Assembly: GCA_030142905.1 (NCBI GenBank) | Contig: JASJOG010000034.1 | Location: forward strand, 554,501 to 618,500 | Length of the DNA: 64,000 bases | Origin: Heliopora coerulea | Lineage: Eukaryota > Cnidaria > Anthozoa > Scleralcyonacea > Helioporidae | Direction of reading: 5' to 3' | In this document: one piece after another, positions 11,801 to 21,790 of the stretch | Layout: the number at the start of each line of letters is the position of its first letter | How positions within the stretch are numbered: position 1 is the stretch's first letter | Notes under the pieces: model-generated | Seen by the model: the letters and a program-made list of their open reading frames with translations, nothing else | The model's database searches: none | Told to the model about the DNA's origin: nothing | Position numbers and translations under genes: made by a program

Positions 11801-14393
11801 CGGACACTTCGCAGTTGGTATAAGTAGTGTTTCTGTCCCTCTGCCTTTGGGGTAGATGTATGGTAGTAGTTTGAGATAGAGAAATTCTTAGGGTTCTGGA
11901 CTAGACAACGTTGCACGTAGATGTGGTAGTAACATAGGGTGATTATGTTGGAGTATCCGTTGTAGATTTTAAGTATAATCTCCCGTCCATTTCCTTAAAA
12001 GGATAAAGAGCAGCAAGAAATACTGGCCATGGAATCCGATAAGATTAAAACTGAGGTTCGTTTTAATTCATGTTTTTCAAGACTAGCCTAATCCATGTTT
12101 TTAAGTGACTGACATCTCCGGCCTTTGGCCGCTTCTATGAGGTCGAGATAGCTTATCCACGGTTAAGTATTGGCCAGTGATCAACACTGTCTACATGTTG
12201 AACTACCGTCCGAAAATTTATCAAGTAGATCTTTGAGTGTCGATATCGTACATTTTAAGACCAAACCCGGGCTAGCTGGGAAAAATGCAACTGTTGGGTC
12301 TCCGTCAGGAAAACAAACCCGCGACCCCGCGAATATAGTGCCGCGCTCTGCCAACTAGACTGCAACATATGCAAGCTGGTCTCAAGTTCTGTATTTATAG
12401 ACCTGATAATGCTGACAAAGTGAACGGTTTTTTCTGACAATCGAAAATTTTCTTTTACTTAATAAACTCCATTTTATGTTGCCTGGTGTAAATTCCTTGT
12501 ATACCTTGAATGTTCCGCAAATTTTACCCGTTGAGTTGCACTTCCCAGTAAATAACTCACTATCTGGAGGACTGAATTTTTGAAGGCTGTCTACAATTTC
12601 TGGTTTTGCGTCGTGTATGTGTTTGAATGGGCATTTCTTTCTCTAAAATGATTATAAGTTCCGTGCAGACAAGATATCGTGTACATTGTGCAAACATTGA
12701 AACTTTGGCATATTTTTCGATTATCATAATTAAGACAAATTATCTCCAGTATGCTTTGGTGATTTGTTAGAAAATAAGTATCGGGATAGCTATTCCGCTG
12801 AAAGAATAGCATAGCAAAATATTAGGAGAAGTTATTCGGACAGATTTTTTGCAATAAAGATGGCAGGTTTAAAAAATTTCCGTTAAAAAAGAAAAAATTG
12901 AAAATCTGATTTGTTGTGAAAATTACTCTGTTTAGTTTACTTATCAAGTATGAATTAAATTCACCGTAGTGAACATCCAGAAATTAAGTAACTGCAATGA
13001 CACAGGCGATTTTGTCTTAATAGAATAAGAATTCGACAAGATCACTGTCTAAGCATGCGTATAAGAGATCTCCTGTTCCAAATCATCCTTGCGAGCCATC
13101 TTACGTTTGATTTTTAAAACTGTGGAAAACGTTAACTCCCCTTGATTTCATACAACCGGCCCTTGTGCTATAATCTTAGTTGGCCTCTCAAAAATTCATT
13201 TCTGGCGACGCTGCTATTTAATGCATATTTTGACTATTATTATTATTCCTTGAAAAGATTCCGGAAGCTTTGATGCGAACTATCAAGGAGGAAGCCTATA
13301 AAATAGTTCTGAAAACTACACGGGGTAAGTCGTTATCGCATGTCACACGTCAGTTATGGGATGTTTGTGTCATGCAGTCCAATTGTCACATACTACATTT
13401 TACATTTTCATATCATACATTATGTAGCAGATAAAATGTGAGCTTCGAACTGTTTGAGATTTAAAAGGTGAACCGTTACATCTTGCATAGTTTGAATGTA
13501 AACATTATATATTACTTAATATATGAATGCATTCATGCAAATGACCGTGTTTACGAATCGTTTCGAAAGCACAGATCGCTTTAGCCTGGTAAATCGAAGG
13601 AAAATTTTATGTAAATCAAGCGGACTGGTATTCGACTTACAAACGCTAATTTGATTGTGATTTCTGTTGCTTTTTTTTTACATGAGTTGTTCGTATTATA
13701 AGGTAGTACATAACACGTTTATGCAATATTCTGTGTATGATACTTAACAGATCATTAATTGCACCTCACTTGATAAATATATTCACATTAAACGTATGAA
13801 TTGGATATAGCATGTTATCTGTTACATATTTAAAGTTACATACTACGCGCTGCCTATTCCATATCTGATATTGTACATCATATATTTTTTTGTCGCCATT
13901 TTATTTTACCAATTCTTATCGCCCATTTTATCTCGTGGGTTAAGATTTTTGTGCTTCCATTATTCACATTTTTATTACAATGAGTTAGAGGTTTACGTTC
14001 ATAAAAGTAGCCACTTTTGCTTTTGACAGAAAAGGCTATTAAGTTATTTTTTGTGTTCAGACTTGTATATAAAAAGTAATCATCTTCCAAAAGTACTTAC
14101 CTCACTGTACTGACATCGAGATAGTACGAATCACAAAATATAATAGGGTTGAATATTCTTGAATAGAGCTTTCGCGAACTTAACTCTGGATTTTTGTTCG
14201 AAAGATGGGAGAATATAACCCGCCTGACCGTTCGCCAAACAGTGGACCACTTGGCGACGGAATTATTTAGTTATATATCACCATGGTGTATTATTTTGCA
14301 GCTTACAGGTCGCAAGTTGGAGCAAAACATAAGCTCACTCGACAAGCTTTTGAATATGCTGCAGAATTGAAGGAGGAACTGAAGAAAACGTAA
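5830..14393 (+). CDS. Unrecognised multi-exon gene, about 300 aa
   Basis: Exons assembled by splice site and phase: 5830-5978, 6575-6626, 7704-7969, 8935-9157, 12002-12055, 13258-13324, 14302-14393 (TAA). Together they give 903 nt, or 300 aa. The start ATG is the first in the chain (MSEDFSSRRRHSGPDSRKNE). The first two thirds are Arg/Ser/Pro-rich and look disordered, including an acidic stretch SSDGSSEDWVVVKK. The last 70 residues (from DKEQQEILAM to AELKEELKKT) are charged and probably helical. No membrane segment or catalytic motif is visible and I do not recognise the family. A further exon at 11013-11171 fits the same phase but ends in a stop, so it may be an alternative 3' end. A poly(A) signal lies at 14546. 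Introns hold a 15-bp array, a MITE, a hAT element and a SINE-like tRNA remnant. Confidence 0.65.
7226..7300 (+). repeat. 15-bp tandem repeat, five units
   Basis: The unit gattgttcattatcg occurs five times without change in the intron between exons 2 and 3 of the 5830-14393 gene. Since 15 is a multiple of three, a reading frame stays open through it, which makes an apparent repeat protein here that I do not believe. Confidence 0.95.
7977..8252. mobile_element. MITE with TTAA at both ends
   Basis: The left end (AGCCTGGTTCACAC, then gcataagcataagg) and the right end (ccttatgcttatg, then GTGTGAACCAGGCT) are inverted copies. TTAA sits at both borders (7977-7980 and 8249-8252). The left end carries an extra GAAAGCC between TTAA and the terminal repeat, as if part of the tip were duplicated. 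It has no coding capacity. It lies in the intron after exon 3 of the unrecognised gene. The TTAA borders suggest a piggyBac-like origin, but the tip is not typical of that group, so the superfamily is open. Confidence 0.75.
10397..10891. mobile_element. Non-autonomous hAT element, 495 bp
   Basis: The termini are imperfect inverted repeats: tag-g-ggtgtaa on the left against the complement of ttacactccta on the right. They are followed by stretches rich in cgatt/aatcg. Eight-base target duplications flank it, gtggatat (10389-10396) and gtgaatat (10892-10899), with one mismatch. No transposase frame is present. The termini and 8-bp duplication are those of hAT elements. It lies in an intron of the unrecognised 5830-14393 gene. 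Confidence 0.85.
11013..11171 (+). CDS. Candidate alternative last exon of the 5830-14393 gene
   Basis: After the acceptor attcactctag a frame of 52 codons opens in phase 0 and ends at TAA (11169-11171). It reads DNSETPGKRNVTSVPKIGNI and ends RSLASSRKPL. It matches the phase at the end of the exon 8935-9157, giving a 282-aa product instead of 300 aa. No convincing donor lies before the stop, so it would be a terminal exon. No strong poly(A) signal was seen just after it. Either isoform, or only one, may be real. Confidence 0.4.
   Translation, partial: DNSETPGKRNVTSVPKIGNIAKSLLKWKGYIATAEARSRIGFRSLASSRKPL
12304..12362 (-). repeat. tRNA-like SINE head (remnant)
   Basis: Read on the - strand, the stretch contains an A-box-like ctagttggcagagcg and a B-box-like gcgggtttgttttcc at the spacing of a tRNA promoter. 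Pairing is too poor for a working tRNA. It is best read as the head of a tRNA-derived SINE within the intron between exons 8935-9157 and 12002-12055. The tail of the element was not delimited. Confidence 0.45.
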
Positions 14394-15595
14394 TTTGAGG
14401 AAATGGTTTGCAATCTATCGTTCTAACTTTTGATTACATATTATCTGTAAAATAGTTGTAATTAGCTTTGAACATAGCAATTATGCATGTTCATGTGCAT
14501 GAAACCACTGTATAATGGTAAATCACTTAATAACGTAATTCTCTTAATAAAACATTAGAATGTCTGAAATCCGAGATATACACAAGGTTGCAGAGTTTCA
14601 TTATGTCGATTATAATATATTTCTAAATTGGCTAGATCTGATCAGAAAAATAAATGTATAATAACGTCAAGTAAAATACTTATTTAAAACTGATCGAAAA
14701 TGTTAAAAATATATCAAATTTTCGGTTTCTACTGTGAACCTTCTTCAGGGTAGACTCTGTGAATTTTAAATCTAATAAATCTGATAAAAATTAATTTTTT
14801 GTTAGTTTTTTTTATCATCTCTCATGACAAAAAATGAATCATAACCTATTTTAAAATTCTCAGCGTGACAGGTCTTTGTATGTATATAAGAAATTACTCA
14901 AATGTTTGTTCGGCAAATGACCATGCATTCTTTTATTACCGCATGATACTCCTAGCTATAAATCTATGGCGTTGAACATAAAATGAAACTTTTACTTTTC
15001 TGTAACATGCTGTCAAATTTTTTGCTTCTTATTTTCTTCTTTATTTTGTTTCGTTCTGTTTCGTCTTGTTTTAGTTGGTTTCGCTTTTTTTCGTGCCGTT
15101 TGGTTTGGTTTGCCTTTTGATATTTTTTATTAGAATCCCGAGTATCCATCTTCTTCCCCGAAATATTGAGGTCTTTGTAATACCACCCAAGAAGACCTGT
15201 ATAGCTGGACGTTTTCGGGGACTAAGTATTAACAATAGAAATGGATTCTCAAAACACGTGCTCGATCCCAAATGTAATTTGATAGCTATTTATTTAAATT
15301 CTCATCGACAGCTGTTTACAGTTTCTTAAAGTCGATATTGTCCGCGGTAAAGTTCGTGTGTAGCTAAAAAATTTTATTTGATTCGACTTCATTTTACTAC
15401 CATGACAATCCTGTCAAAAACGTACAATGACAAACGTCCATTTTCGTTCAAAAAAGCAGCCACGGAACACAACTTGCTGCACACTAAAGGCTGTTGGACA
15501 GGTGGTACTAGTTTCAAAATCAAAACAACAGGTACTTTATTTCTTTTCATGCTAAATTGTCAAACTCCGACTACTTTGGATGTTATGATTAAATC
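14394..15595. other. Intergenic stretch and likely 5' UTR of the kelch gene
   Basis: It holds the poly(A) signal of the upstream gene and then AT-rich DNA with T-rich runs (about 15010-15130). Short frames at 15075-15329 and 15378-15617 have no domain signature. Part of the right side is presumably 5' UTR or promoter of the BTB-kelch gene, but no TATA box or start site could be fixed. Confidence 0.4.
14546..14551 (+). terminator. Candidate poly(A) signal AATAAA
   Basis: It lies about 150 bp after the stop codon of the unrecognised 300-aa gene, a normal distance for a short 3' UTR. Confidence 0.55.
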
Positions 15596-17586
15596 TTGGG
15601 CGATCCATTCAGAATGACTCAATGCAGCAGTAGTGCGATTGCAACAACGACAATTCAACGTGATACCACCAAAATTAAAACATTGTCAGACTACAGTTTT
15701 TTTGATGAAAACCACAATAAAGACTTACTCCAGGGATTAAATGCATTAAGGAAGATGGGAACATTTTGTGATGTTACTCTGAAAGTTTGTAACGAGCACC
15801 GAGGTTTTCTTGCACACCGTCAAGTGCTCGCAGCTTTAAGTCCGTACTTCAACGCTCTTTATGTGGGCGAAGAGACCAAATCTCTTCACCAAGATACAAT
15901 GTTAAAAGGGTTGAGTACGGCCGCCCTAGAGACCGTCGTAAACTATATTTACACTGGTAGCGCTGTGCTCACTGCTGAAAATGCTAGCGAAATTCTCCAG
16001 GCGTCTGTTTTACTGCAACTCCAGTCCCTCAGGATTGCCTGTGAGGGATACCTGAGGAAATGCATTTCTTCTCAAAATTGTCTTCAACTCGTGTTATTCA
16101 CCGAGAAGCATGGATGTCGAGAGCTCTCGGTCAAAGCTCGGGAGTTTGTCAGTTCGAATTTTGCGGAGGTTGTTGACCAGGATGAGTTTTTAAACATGGA
16201 AGGCAAGACCCTAAAGGAAATCATTTCTAGTGATTGTCTGATGATCGAAAGCGAGTACGAGGTATACCTGGCTGTGAAGAAGTGGATTGAACATGATAGA
16301 AAGAAAAGACTGAAATACGTGCCAATGTTGATGAGTCAAGTACGTTTTCGTTTGATGCCTCGTGAATTTCTGAACGCAAGTTACCTTCAGGAGTCGATCA
16401 TGAGTATCTCGCCTCTGAGCAGAGATTTTGTCCACGAGGCTTTGCAGTATGAAAAGCTGCCGGTAGACGAACGAAGAAATGTCCACACATCCAGAGTTAA
16501 ACCGAGGTTAGTGCGCATGCGTTGATATTTTGAGCGGGAAATATCCTAGGTCACACGAGAAGATAACGTGAATTCGTTATACAACGAAATTGGGACACCT
16601 TTCATTACTGTTTGTCTTTCAGGTGGTGTACTCAGTCTCTTGATGTCATCTCACTGGTAGGAGGAGTTTCTTTAGAGAACGAAATTCGTGGTCCGCTTCA
16701 TTGGGCATTTGATCCAGTGAAGAACCAGTGGTACACGGCTTCTCCCCTCTTATCCCCACGTTATCATTTTGGGCTAACCCAGTGGAATGGCAAGCTTTAC
16801 GTCTTCGGTGGCTCAGCAAACGAGGGATTTGATCGATTTGTGGCAACGGTTGAGATTTACGAGCCAAAGTTGAATCAGTGGAAGTCCGTGGCAAGAACAA
16901 TGAAAGAAGGTGGGTGATTGATCAAGGGATGAAATGTCCGGAACATACACTTGTGTGGAATTAACCTAATGTCAAAAAAGGTAAATGGTTTTTGGTGAAA
17001 ACATTTTCTACTAAAAACTAATCTTTACTTTTTGTGTTGTTTGAGGGGATGAGCCGACGTAGTTCTCAGCTCTGAAAAGAATCTTAACGTGATTATATGA
17101 AGTCTCACTTGACTTCATGCCTTCTTTGGGCTGACCTACAGTTTCTACGAATCGAAACTTCTTCTCTCAGAACATCACTTGAGACTGGGTGAATTTTCGT
17201 TTTTCAAGATGCGTTTAGTTGGAACACAGTTTGAGAGTCCATATATAGGTTCTCGTCACCTAAAGTAAGGATTTCAAAGAAAGCTTTAACATGAGACGAC
17301 AGATGAACGATCGTAAAGCTCTATCCTCAGAAAAACGATTTCTGAGCCCCAGACGGGGGTTGAACCCGCAACCTTTTGATGACCGGTGAGACGCTCTAGC
17401 CATTGAGCTACCAAGACTCAGATGGTGAGCTAAGGTGCAAATTCGACATACGTGCGACCTAAGCGGAAGCCACTGTATGTTAATGATATTGATGAAATTT
17501 ATATTTTAGAAGTGTGAGAGCGTGGAGATATCTTGAGATGATAGATGAACGATCGTCAAGCTCTATCCCTATATCTATCTAATCTA

Positions 17587-17630
<44 letters not shown>

Positions 17631-19899
17631 TATCTCCAAGCCCTTACACTTCTAAAATATAAATTTCATCAATATCATTATAAACATATAGTGGCTTCCG
17701 CTTAGGTCCCACATATGTCGAACTTGCACCTTAGCTCACCATCTGAGTCTTGGTAGCTCAATGGTTAGAGCGTCTCACCGGTCATCAGAAGGTTGTGGGT
17801 TCGATCCCCGCCTGGGGCTCAGAAATTGTTTTTCTGAGGATAGATCTTGACGATCGTTCATCTATCATCTCAAGATATCTCCAAGTTCTCACACTTCTAA
17901 AATATAAATTTCAAAGCTTTAACAGTAAAAGTCCACAGGGTTTCATTAGAATTAATCAATTACCCCACTGCTAAATTGAAAAGGGTCTTTTTCAAATTTT
18001 TAATTGTTTTTCTTCTTTAACTTTCAGTGAATGATTTCTTATATTCACTGATTTTACCTCGTGGATTTGCTATCTGTTTTTCAGCCCGATCCCGTTTTGA
18101 TGCCGTTGCCATCGAAGAAATTATCGTCTTGGTCGGCGGAATGTGCAACGACCCTCATCGGAACACTTTGGAAATTTTCCGTCCTACATTAATCGAAGAG
18201 AGACATGAAGAAACTGGTGCATGTTCAGATCGGTTACAAGTACCCAAAGACCCCCGGTACAACCATTGCACTGCTGTCCTGAATGGGAAGATATATTTTA
18301 TAGGAGGTAAGCAACAGGACGAATCTATGAATTTGAAGAAATGCAAGTTTATGTTTTGTTTCATGTTGCTGCCTTTTATTTTACGGCACTGTTGTTGGGT
18401 TGTGTCGTATTGTGATGTGTTTTGTTGTCCTGTACTGTGCTGTACTGTGCTGTATTGTACTGTACTGTGCTGTATTGTAATGTGCTGTATTGCATTGTAC
18501 TGTACTGTACTGTACTGTATTGTACTGTGTTGTACTGTGTTGTGTTGTACTGTGTTGTGTTGTACTGTGTTGTGTTGTACTGTGTTGTACTGTGTTGTGT
18601 TGTACTGTGTTGTGTTGTACTGTGTTGTGTTGTACTGTACTGTGCTCAGCTGTGCTGTGCCCTGTTGTGCTCCGTTGCACTAAGTCGCCGGCGTTGGTCT
18701 GTGCTGTGCTCTGCTGTATTGAGCTGTGCCTATGTGCTGTGCTGTTCTCTGATGTGTTGTGTTGTGAATGCCGTACCATGCTGTCCTGTCATGCGTACCA
18801 TGCTACCATTAACGAAATTCCAATTCACCTCAAGGCTGCACTCGTGGTCACTCCATTCTAAAGGCCGTGGAATGTTACGATCCTGGGCAAAACACTTGGA
18901 GCAACGTTGCACCTTTACAGGTGGCGAGGAGTGGAGCATGCGCTGTTATTATTGACGATCGCATTGTCGTGATTGGTGGATCAAATGAGAAAAAACCTCT
19001 TAACAGTTGTGAGGTTTATAACTCTAACCAAGACCGGTGGGAATTCATTGCATGTGAGTTTTAAAAAGTTTATTATGGACAATATTTCGTGAAATAAAAA
19101 TACTGACTTGATAAAATTAACTGATAAAAGTGCAGGACGAAACAACCCTATGTCTGGACAATCAATCGTATATATTTTGAAAAAATAAGAAAAGCTGGCC
19201 ATTGCTCCTGACAAGCACTTGAAACAAAACCCATTCCATGTGCCTTGATTCATTCTGTTCAGCTGAGGGGATCGCAAGTTTTCCCTATGTGTCGGGATTA
19301 CGCTGTTAATAGATATTCTTCAAACCTCCTTTGTCCTTGCCTTAAGCAGATCTTTAGCCAGCTTATATGTTACTTCTGTTTATATGTTTTGACTCAAAAA
19401 GTCATGGGACCTTCAGCGACAAGAGGCTAAAACATATGATCAGAAAACGCAATTGCCCAACAGGGTACCTATTTTTTAAAAGGGCTTCAAGACAATGCTA
19501 ACTAGGACCGTTTAGCATTATGTCAGACACTAAAATAATGGGAGTTTTATTAAATTACAGTCATATCACTCAAAGGCTATTTACCTTCACTGCATCCTGC
19601 AATCTGTGAGTGCTTTTCTTTTATTCAGATTTCTCATTGCCTTTTTTTCGATCTTCCTTTATTCTTCAGCCATGAACGAACGTCGAGACCATTGTACTGG
19701 AGTCTGTTTTAGAGAAAAGATTTACGTTTTTGGTGGTTCTTACGGACAGGTCATTCACAACTCTGTGGAATGCTATACCGCTAAGACCAACAAATGGAAA
19801 GTTGTAAGTCATTTACCAGCCTCAAGTTATGGTTTTAAATGCACCACCTCTGTGGTAAATCATTCTCTTGTAGAACCAATTTGCTTCGAACAAGTTTAA
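15596..19899 (+). CDS. BTB-BACK-kelch protein (KLHL family), 622 aa
   Basis: Five exons join in phase: 15596-16506, 16623-16909, 18085-18306, 18835-19053, 19670-19899, together 1869 nt. The BTB domain covers about residues 40-150 (FLAHRQVLAALSPYF is its core), BACK about 155-260, then six kelch blades with the VGG/FGG/IGG signatures (LVGG, YVFGG, VLVGG, YFIGG, VVIGG, YVFGG). KLHL proteins usually recruit substrates to the CUL3 ubiquitin ligase through BTB-BACK, while the propeller binds the substrate; that role is inferred from the family. Length is normal. The start could also be the ATG at residue 7 (15614). A strong GTAAGT follows codon 611, but the frame past it (SHLPASSYGF) completes the last kelch strand, so I keep it as coding. 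I could not decide which KLHL it is. Introns 2 and 3 hold the tRNA-like palindrome and a large minisatellite. Confidence 0.93.
17346..17417 (-). repeat. tRNA-Thr(GGT)-like sequence, copy 1 (repeat-borne)
   Basis: The 72-nt stretch folds as a tRNA with a 7-bp acceptor stem rich in G-T pairs, D stem GCTC/GAGC and a good T arm (TTCAACC loop). The anticodon loop is CCGGTCA, anticodon GGT, but position 33 is C instead of T and the anticodon stem has a C-C mismatch. These defects and its place in a repeat argue against a working tRNA. Confidence 0.7.
17747..17818 (+). repeat. tRNA-Thr(GGT)-like sequence, copy 2 (repeat-borne)
   Basis: It folds like copy 1: acceptor GTCTTGG/CTGGGGC, D stem GCTC/GAGC, T arm GTGGG-TTCGATC-CCCGC. 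It has the same C33 and the same C-C mismatch in the anticodon stem. Intact A and B boxes could still drive RNA polymerase III. It lies in the right arm of the inverted repeat at 17277-17905. Confidence 0.7.
18385..18790. repeat. TGTAC/TGTGT/TGTGC minisatellite
   Basis: A roughly 400-bp array of five-base units (tgtac, tgtgt, tgtgc, tgtat) in changing order fills much of intron 3 of the kelch gene and ends about 45 bp before the acceptor of exon 4. Because stop codons are rare in these units, long frames stay open on both strands; they are not genes. Confidence 0.95.
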
Positions 19900-20603
19900 G
19901 ATAGCCATGTACATACTGCAATCTGAGATCCTGAAAAAAAGTATTGGGACAAAAAAGAACTTGTTTCATTAAAAGTAGTTTCGATACTTTTTAAGCGTGT
20001 TCATACGTATTTAATTTCAAGGAGATTTAAGAGTTCCTTTCAAGGTGTACCATGCATTCTTGTTGGAGAGAGGTGATTGTTGGCTAAAGAATCGTTAGAA
20101 TCAACGTAAACTAACGTAGTACTTTACAGATTGAAGAATCAGCTACAACAACTTGAATGTGGTAAATATGCGCCAAGCACTATCGCTCGACGATTTGCTG
20201 TTTGACGTCATCATGACGTCATAAAAACTATAACTTTTGTGTATTGTTTAGTTACATTATTTCTTTAATTATTATTGAAATCTGAAGTGCCTTACACAAA
20301 TGTGTTAAAGGTCAGGTAAAAGCAAAATAAACGCAATATCACAAGTGTATCTTTTTCACCAGAAATATTCCCATTCCCCCACCATGTACACCTCCTGTTT
20401 CTTAAAATGATGGCGGCGAATGGCACATTTTTGAACGACATTGTTACCTATCCATTTAAAGGTAATAGAATCGATTACTATTGCGCATACTAAACAAAAC
20501 AGTGAAAAATTCTCAAAAAAAATCTGCGAAATCGGTACTTCAGCCTGTCAATGTGACTAATACCGTCCCAGACCCCTATCTCATAACTCAATTTCTCTGT
20601 GGC
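19900..20603. other. 3' flank of the kelch gene; paired CRE-like palindromes
   Basis: A candidate poly(A) signal (AATAAA) for the kelch gene lies at 20326-20331. Two perfect TGACGTCA palindromes stand 3 bp apart at 20203-20210 and 20214-20221; this is the consensus of CREB/ATF sites. No gene was found. The right border is the target duplication of the hAT element. Confidence 0.5.
20326..20331 (+). terminator. Candidate poly(A) signal AATAAA
   Basis: It is about 430 bp after the stop codon of the kelch gene and before the hAT element, so it is the best placed signal for this gene. Confidence 0.45.
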
Positions 20604-21677
20604 CAGTGCTGCCACTCGTAGGGGGATTTCCCTACAGTAGGGGAATTTAGCAATCTGTAGGTGGTAGGGGAAACCTACGGGGAAAACTGCAAAATGTAGG
20701 GGGATTGTAGGGGGAAAAAAATCTTTTTGAGATGAGATTGTCTGCCCTCATTTCTTGGAAGAAATGAGGGCAGACAATCACATGGCCGTCGTATTGGCAT
20801 CCAGACTTCCAAAGTGACTTCCCCAATGCTGCGGGGTGCAAACCATCGACCGTCAGTGGCGTTCCCTGTTGGTCGACGATGACGTCAAAAATGGTGGATG
20901 GGAAGCCAGAACGACACACGAATTTTGGCAAGCCATGGCCGACGTAGAGGCATACAAGGAATTAGCAACTTTTATGCTTGAAATCACAGCGTTACCCCAG
21001 AGCACGGCGGTTGTAGAGAGGACATTTTCAAAGCTGAACAACAACAAGACGAAATTGAGAAATGCCTTGGTTGTTCGCACAATGGAAGCAATAGTGAAGG
21101 TGAGTGTGGAATTTCCCTGCAATTTCGAATCAAATAAACGTCTTGCTGAGCTCCATTCAAAGGCAAGAGTCAACTACATGAAAAAATACACAGACCAAGA
21201 GCGCAAAACTGTGGAAGACAATTTTTGACATTTGCTGGCATGGTGAACTGAACTGTTTAAACCTGAGTTGATTGTAGAAAAACTGTTTAAACCTGAGTTG
21301 ATTGTAGCCTAATTAGATTGTTAATGTAAACTTTGTTATGTATTTATTAGATTTTTAATGTAAACTTTGTTGTGTTAATTATAGTAATGTTAATGTTGCA
21401 CTGAATACAATAAACCGTTATCAATTGAACCTGAGGTCAGTACGGAAAATTACTTTGCTTGAATTTGTACAGGTTCGACCGTTCGAGGCAACCTGACAAC
21501 CTTGTGCCCAGGGCCTTCTCTTGTATTGGCCGCGAGGTCCGACGTAGGTGTATAGTAGGGGGATATAGTGCTGCGTAGGGGAAAGTAGGGGAAAATCAGA
21601 GAAATGGTCGTAGGGGGATGTAGGGGGAAAATGAATGTTTAGTAGGGGAAATATGCAGAGATAGAGTGGCAGCACTG
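20604..21677 (+). mobile_element. hAT transposon, internally deleted, 1074 bp
   Basis: Perfect 14-bp inverted ends CAGTGCTGCCACTC and perfect 8-bp target duplications tctgtggc (20596-20603 and 21678-21685) define it exactly. Subterminal DNA on both sides is packed with gtagggg(a) motifs, a likely transposase binding array. Only the end of a transposase gene is left inside. A perfect 21-bp hairpin with a 2-bp loop lies at 20736-20779. It ends 113 bp before the ATG of SRBD1, so it probably lies in that gene's promoter or 5' UTR. Confidence 0.95.
20836..21228 (+). pseudogene. hAT transposase C-terminal remnant (dimerisation domain)
   Basis: The 130-codon frame ends at TGA. The stretch ALPQSTAVVERTFSKLNNNK followed by KLRN matches the signature of the hAT C-terminal dimerisation region (S..VER.FS, then K.RN). 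Catalytic N-terminal parts and the BED zinc finger are absent, so it cannot be an active transposase. It is the only coding trace in the element at 20604-21677. Domesticated hAT-derived proteins also carry this domain, but the intact element ends argue for a simple transposon remnant. Confidence 0.85.
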
Positions 21678-21790
21678 TCTGTGGCAGACGTAGGTTCGAG
21701 GGCAACATTTAACCAATTCATTGCCAGACTGGTGTTGTTCGTAATCCAGAAAGAACTCGACAATTTAGGCTCTGTTATATTTTTAATAGT

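Larger units (their letters stand above)
17277..17905. repeat. Large inverted repeat carrying two tRNA-like units
   Basis: Two copies of a tRNA-like repeat face each other around an (AT)n core at about 17589-17627. The left arm is in - orientation and the right arm in + orientation. Both arms share the blocks gacgatcgttcatctatc, tatagtggcttccgcttagg and acttctaaaatataaatttc. The last block occurs on both sides of the tRNA-like part in the right arm, as if the arm were more than one unit of a tandem repeat. It sits in intron 2 of the kelch gene. A third copy is at 35563-35910. Confidence 0.9.

Noticed and set aside
17346..17818. Two genuine tRNA-Thr genes
   Set aside because: Position 33 is C, the anticodon stem has a mismatch in every copy, and all copies sit in a larger repeat.
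18381..18955. Long frames of Cys/Val/Leu (+) and His/Ser/Thr/Gln (-) repeats
   Set aside because: Both strands stay open only because the tgtac/tgtgt pentamers lack stop codons. The region is an intron of the kelch gene with phase-matched exons on both sides.
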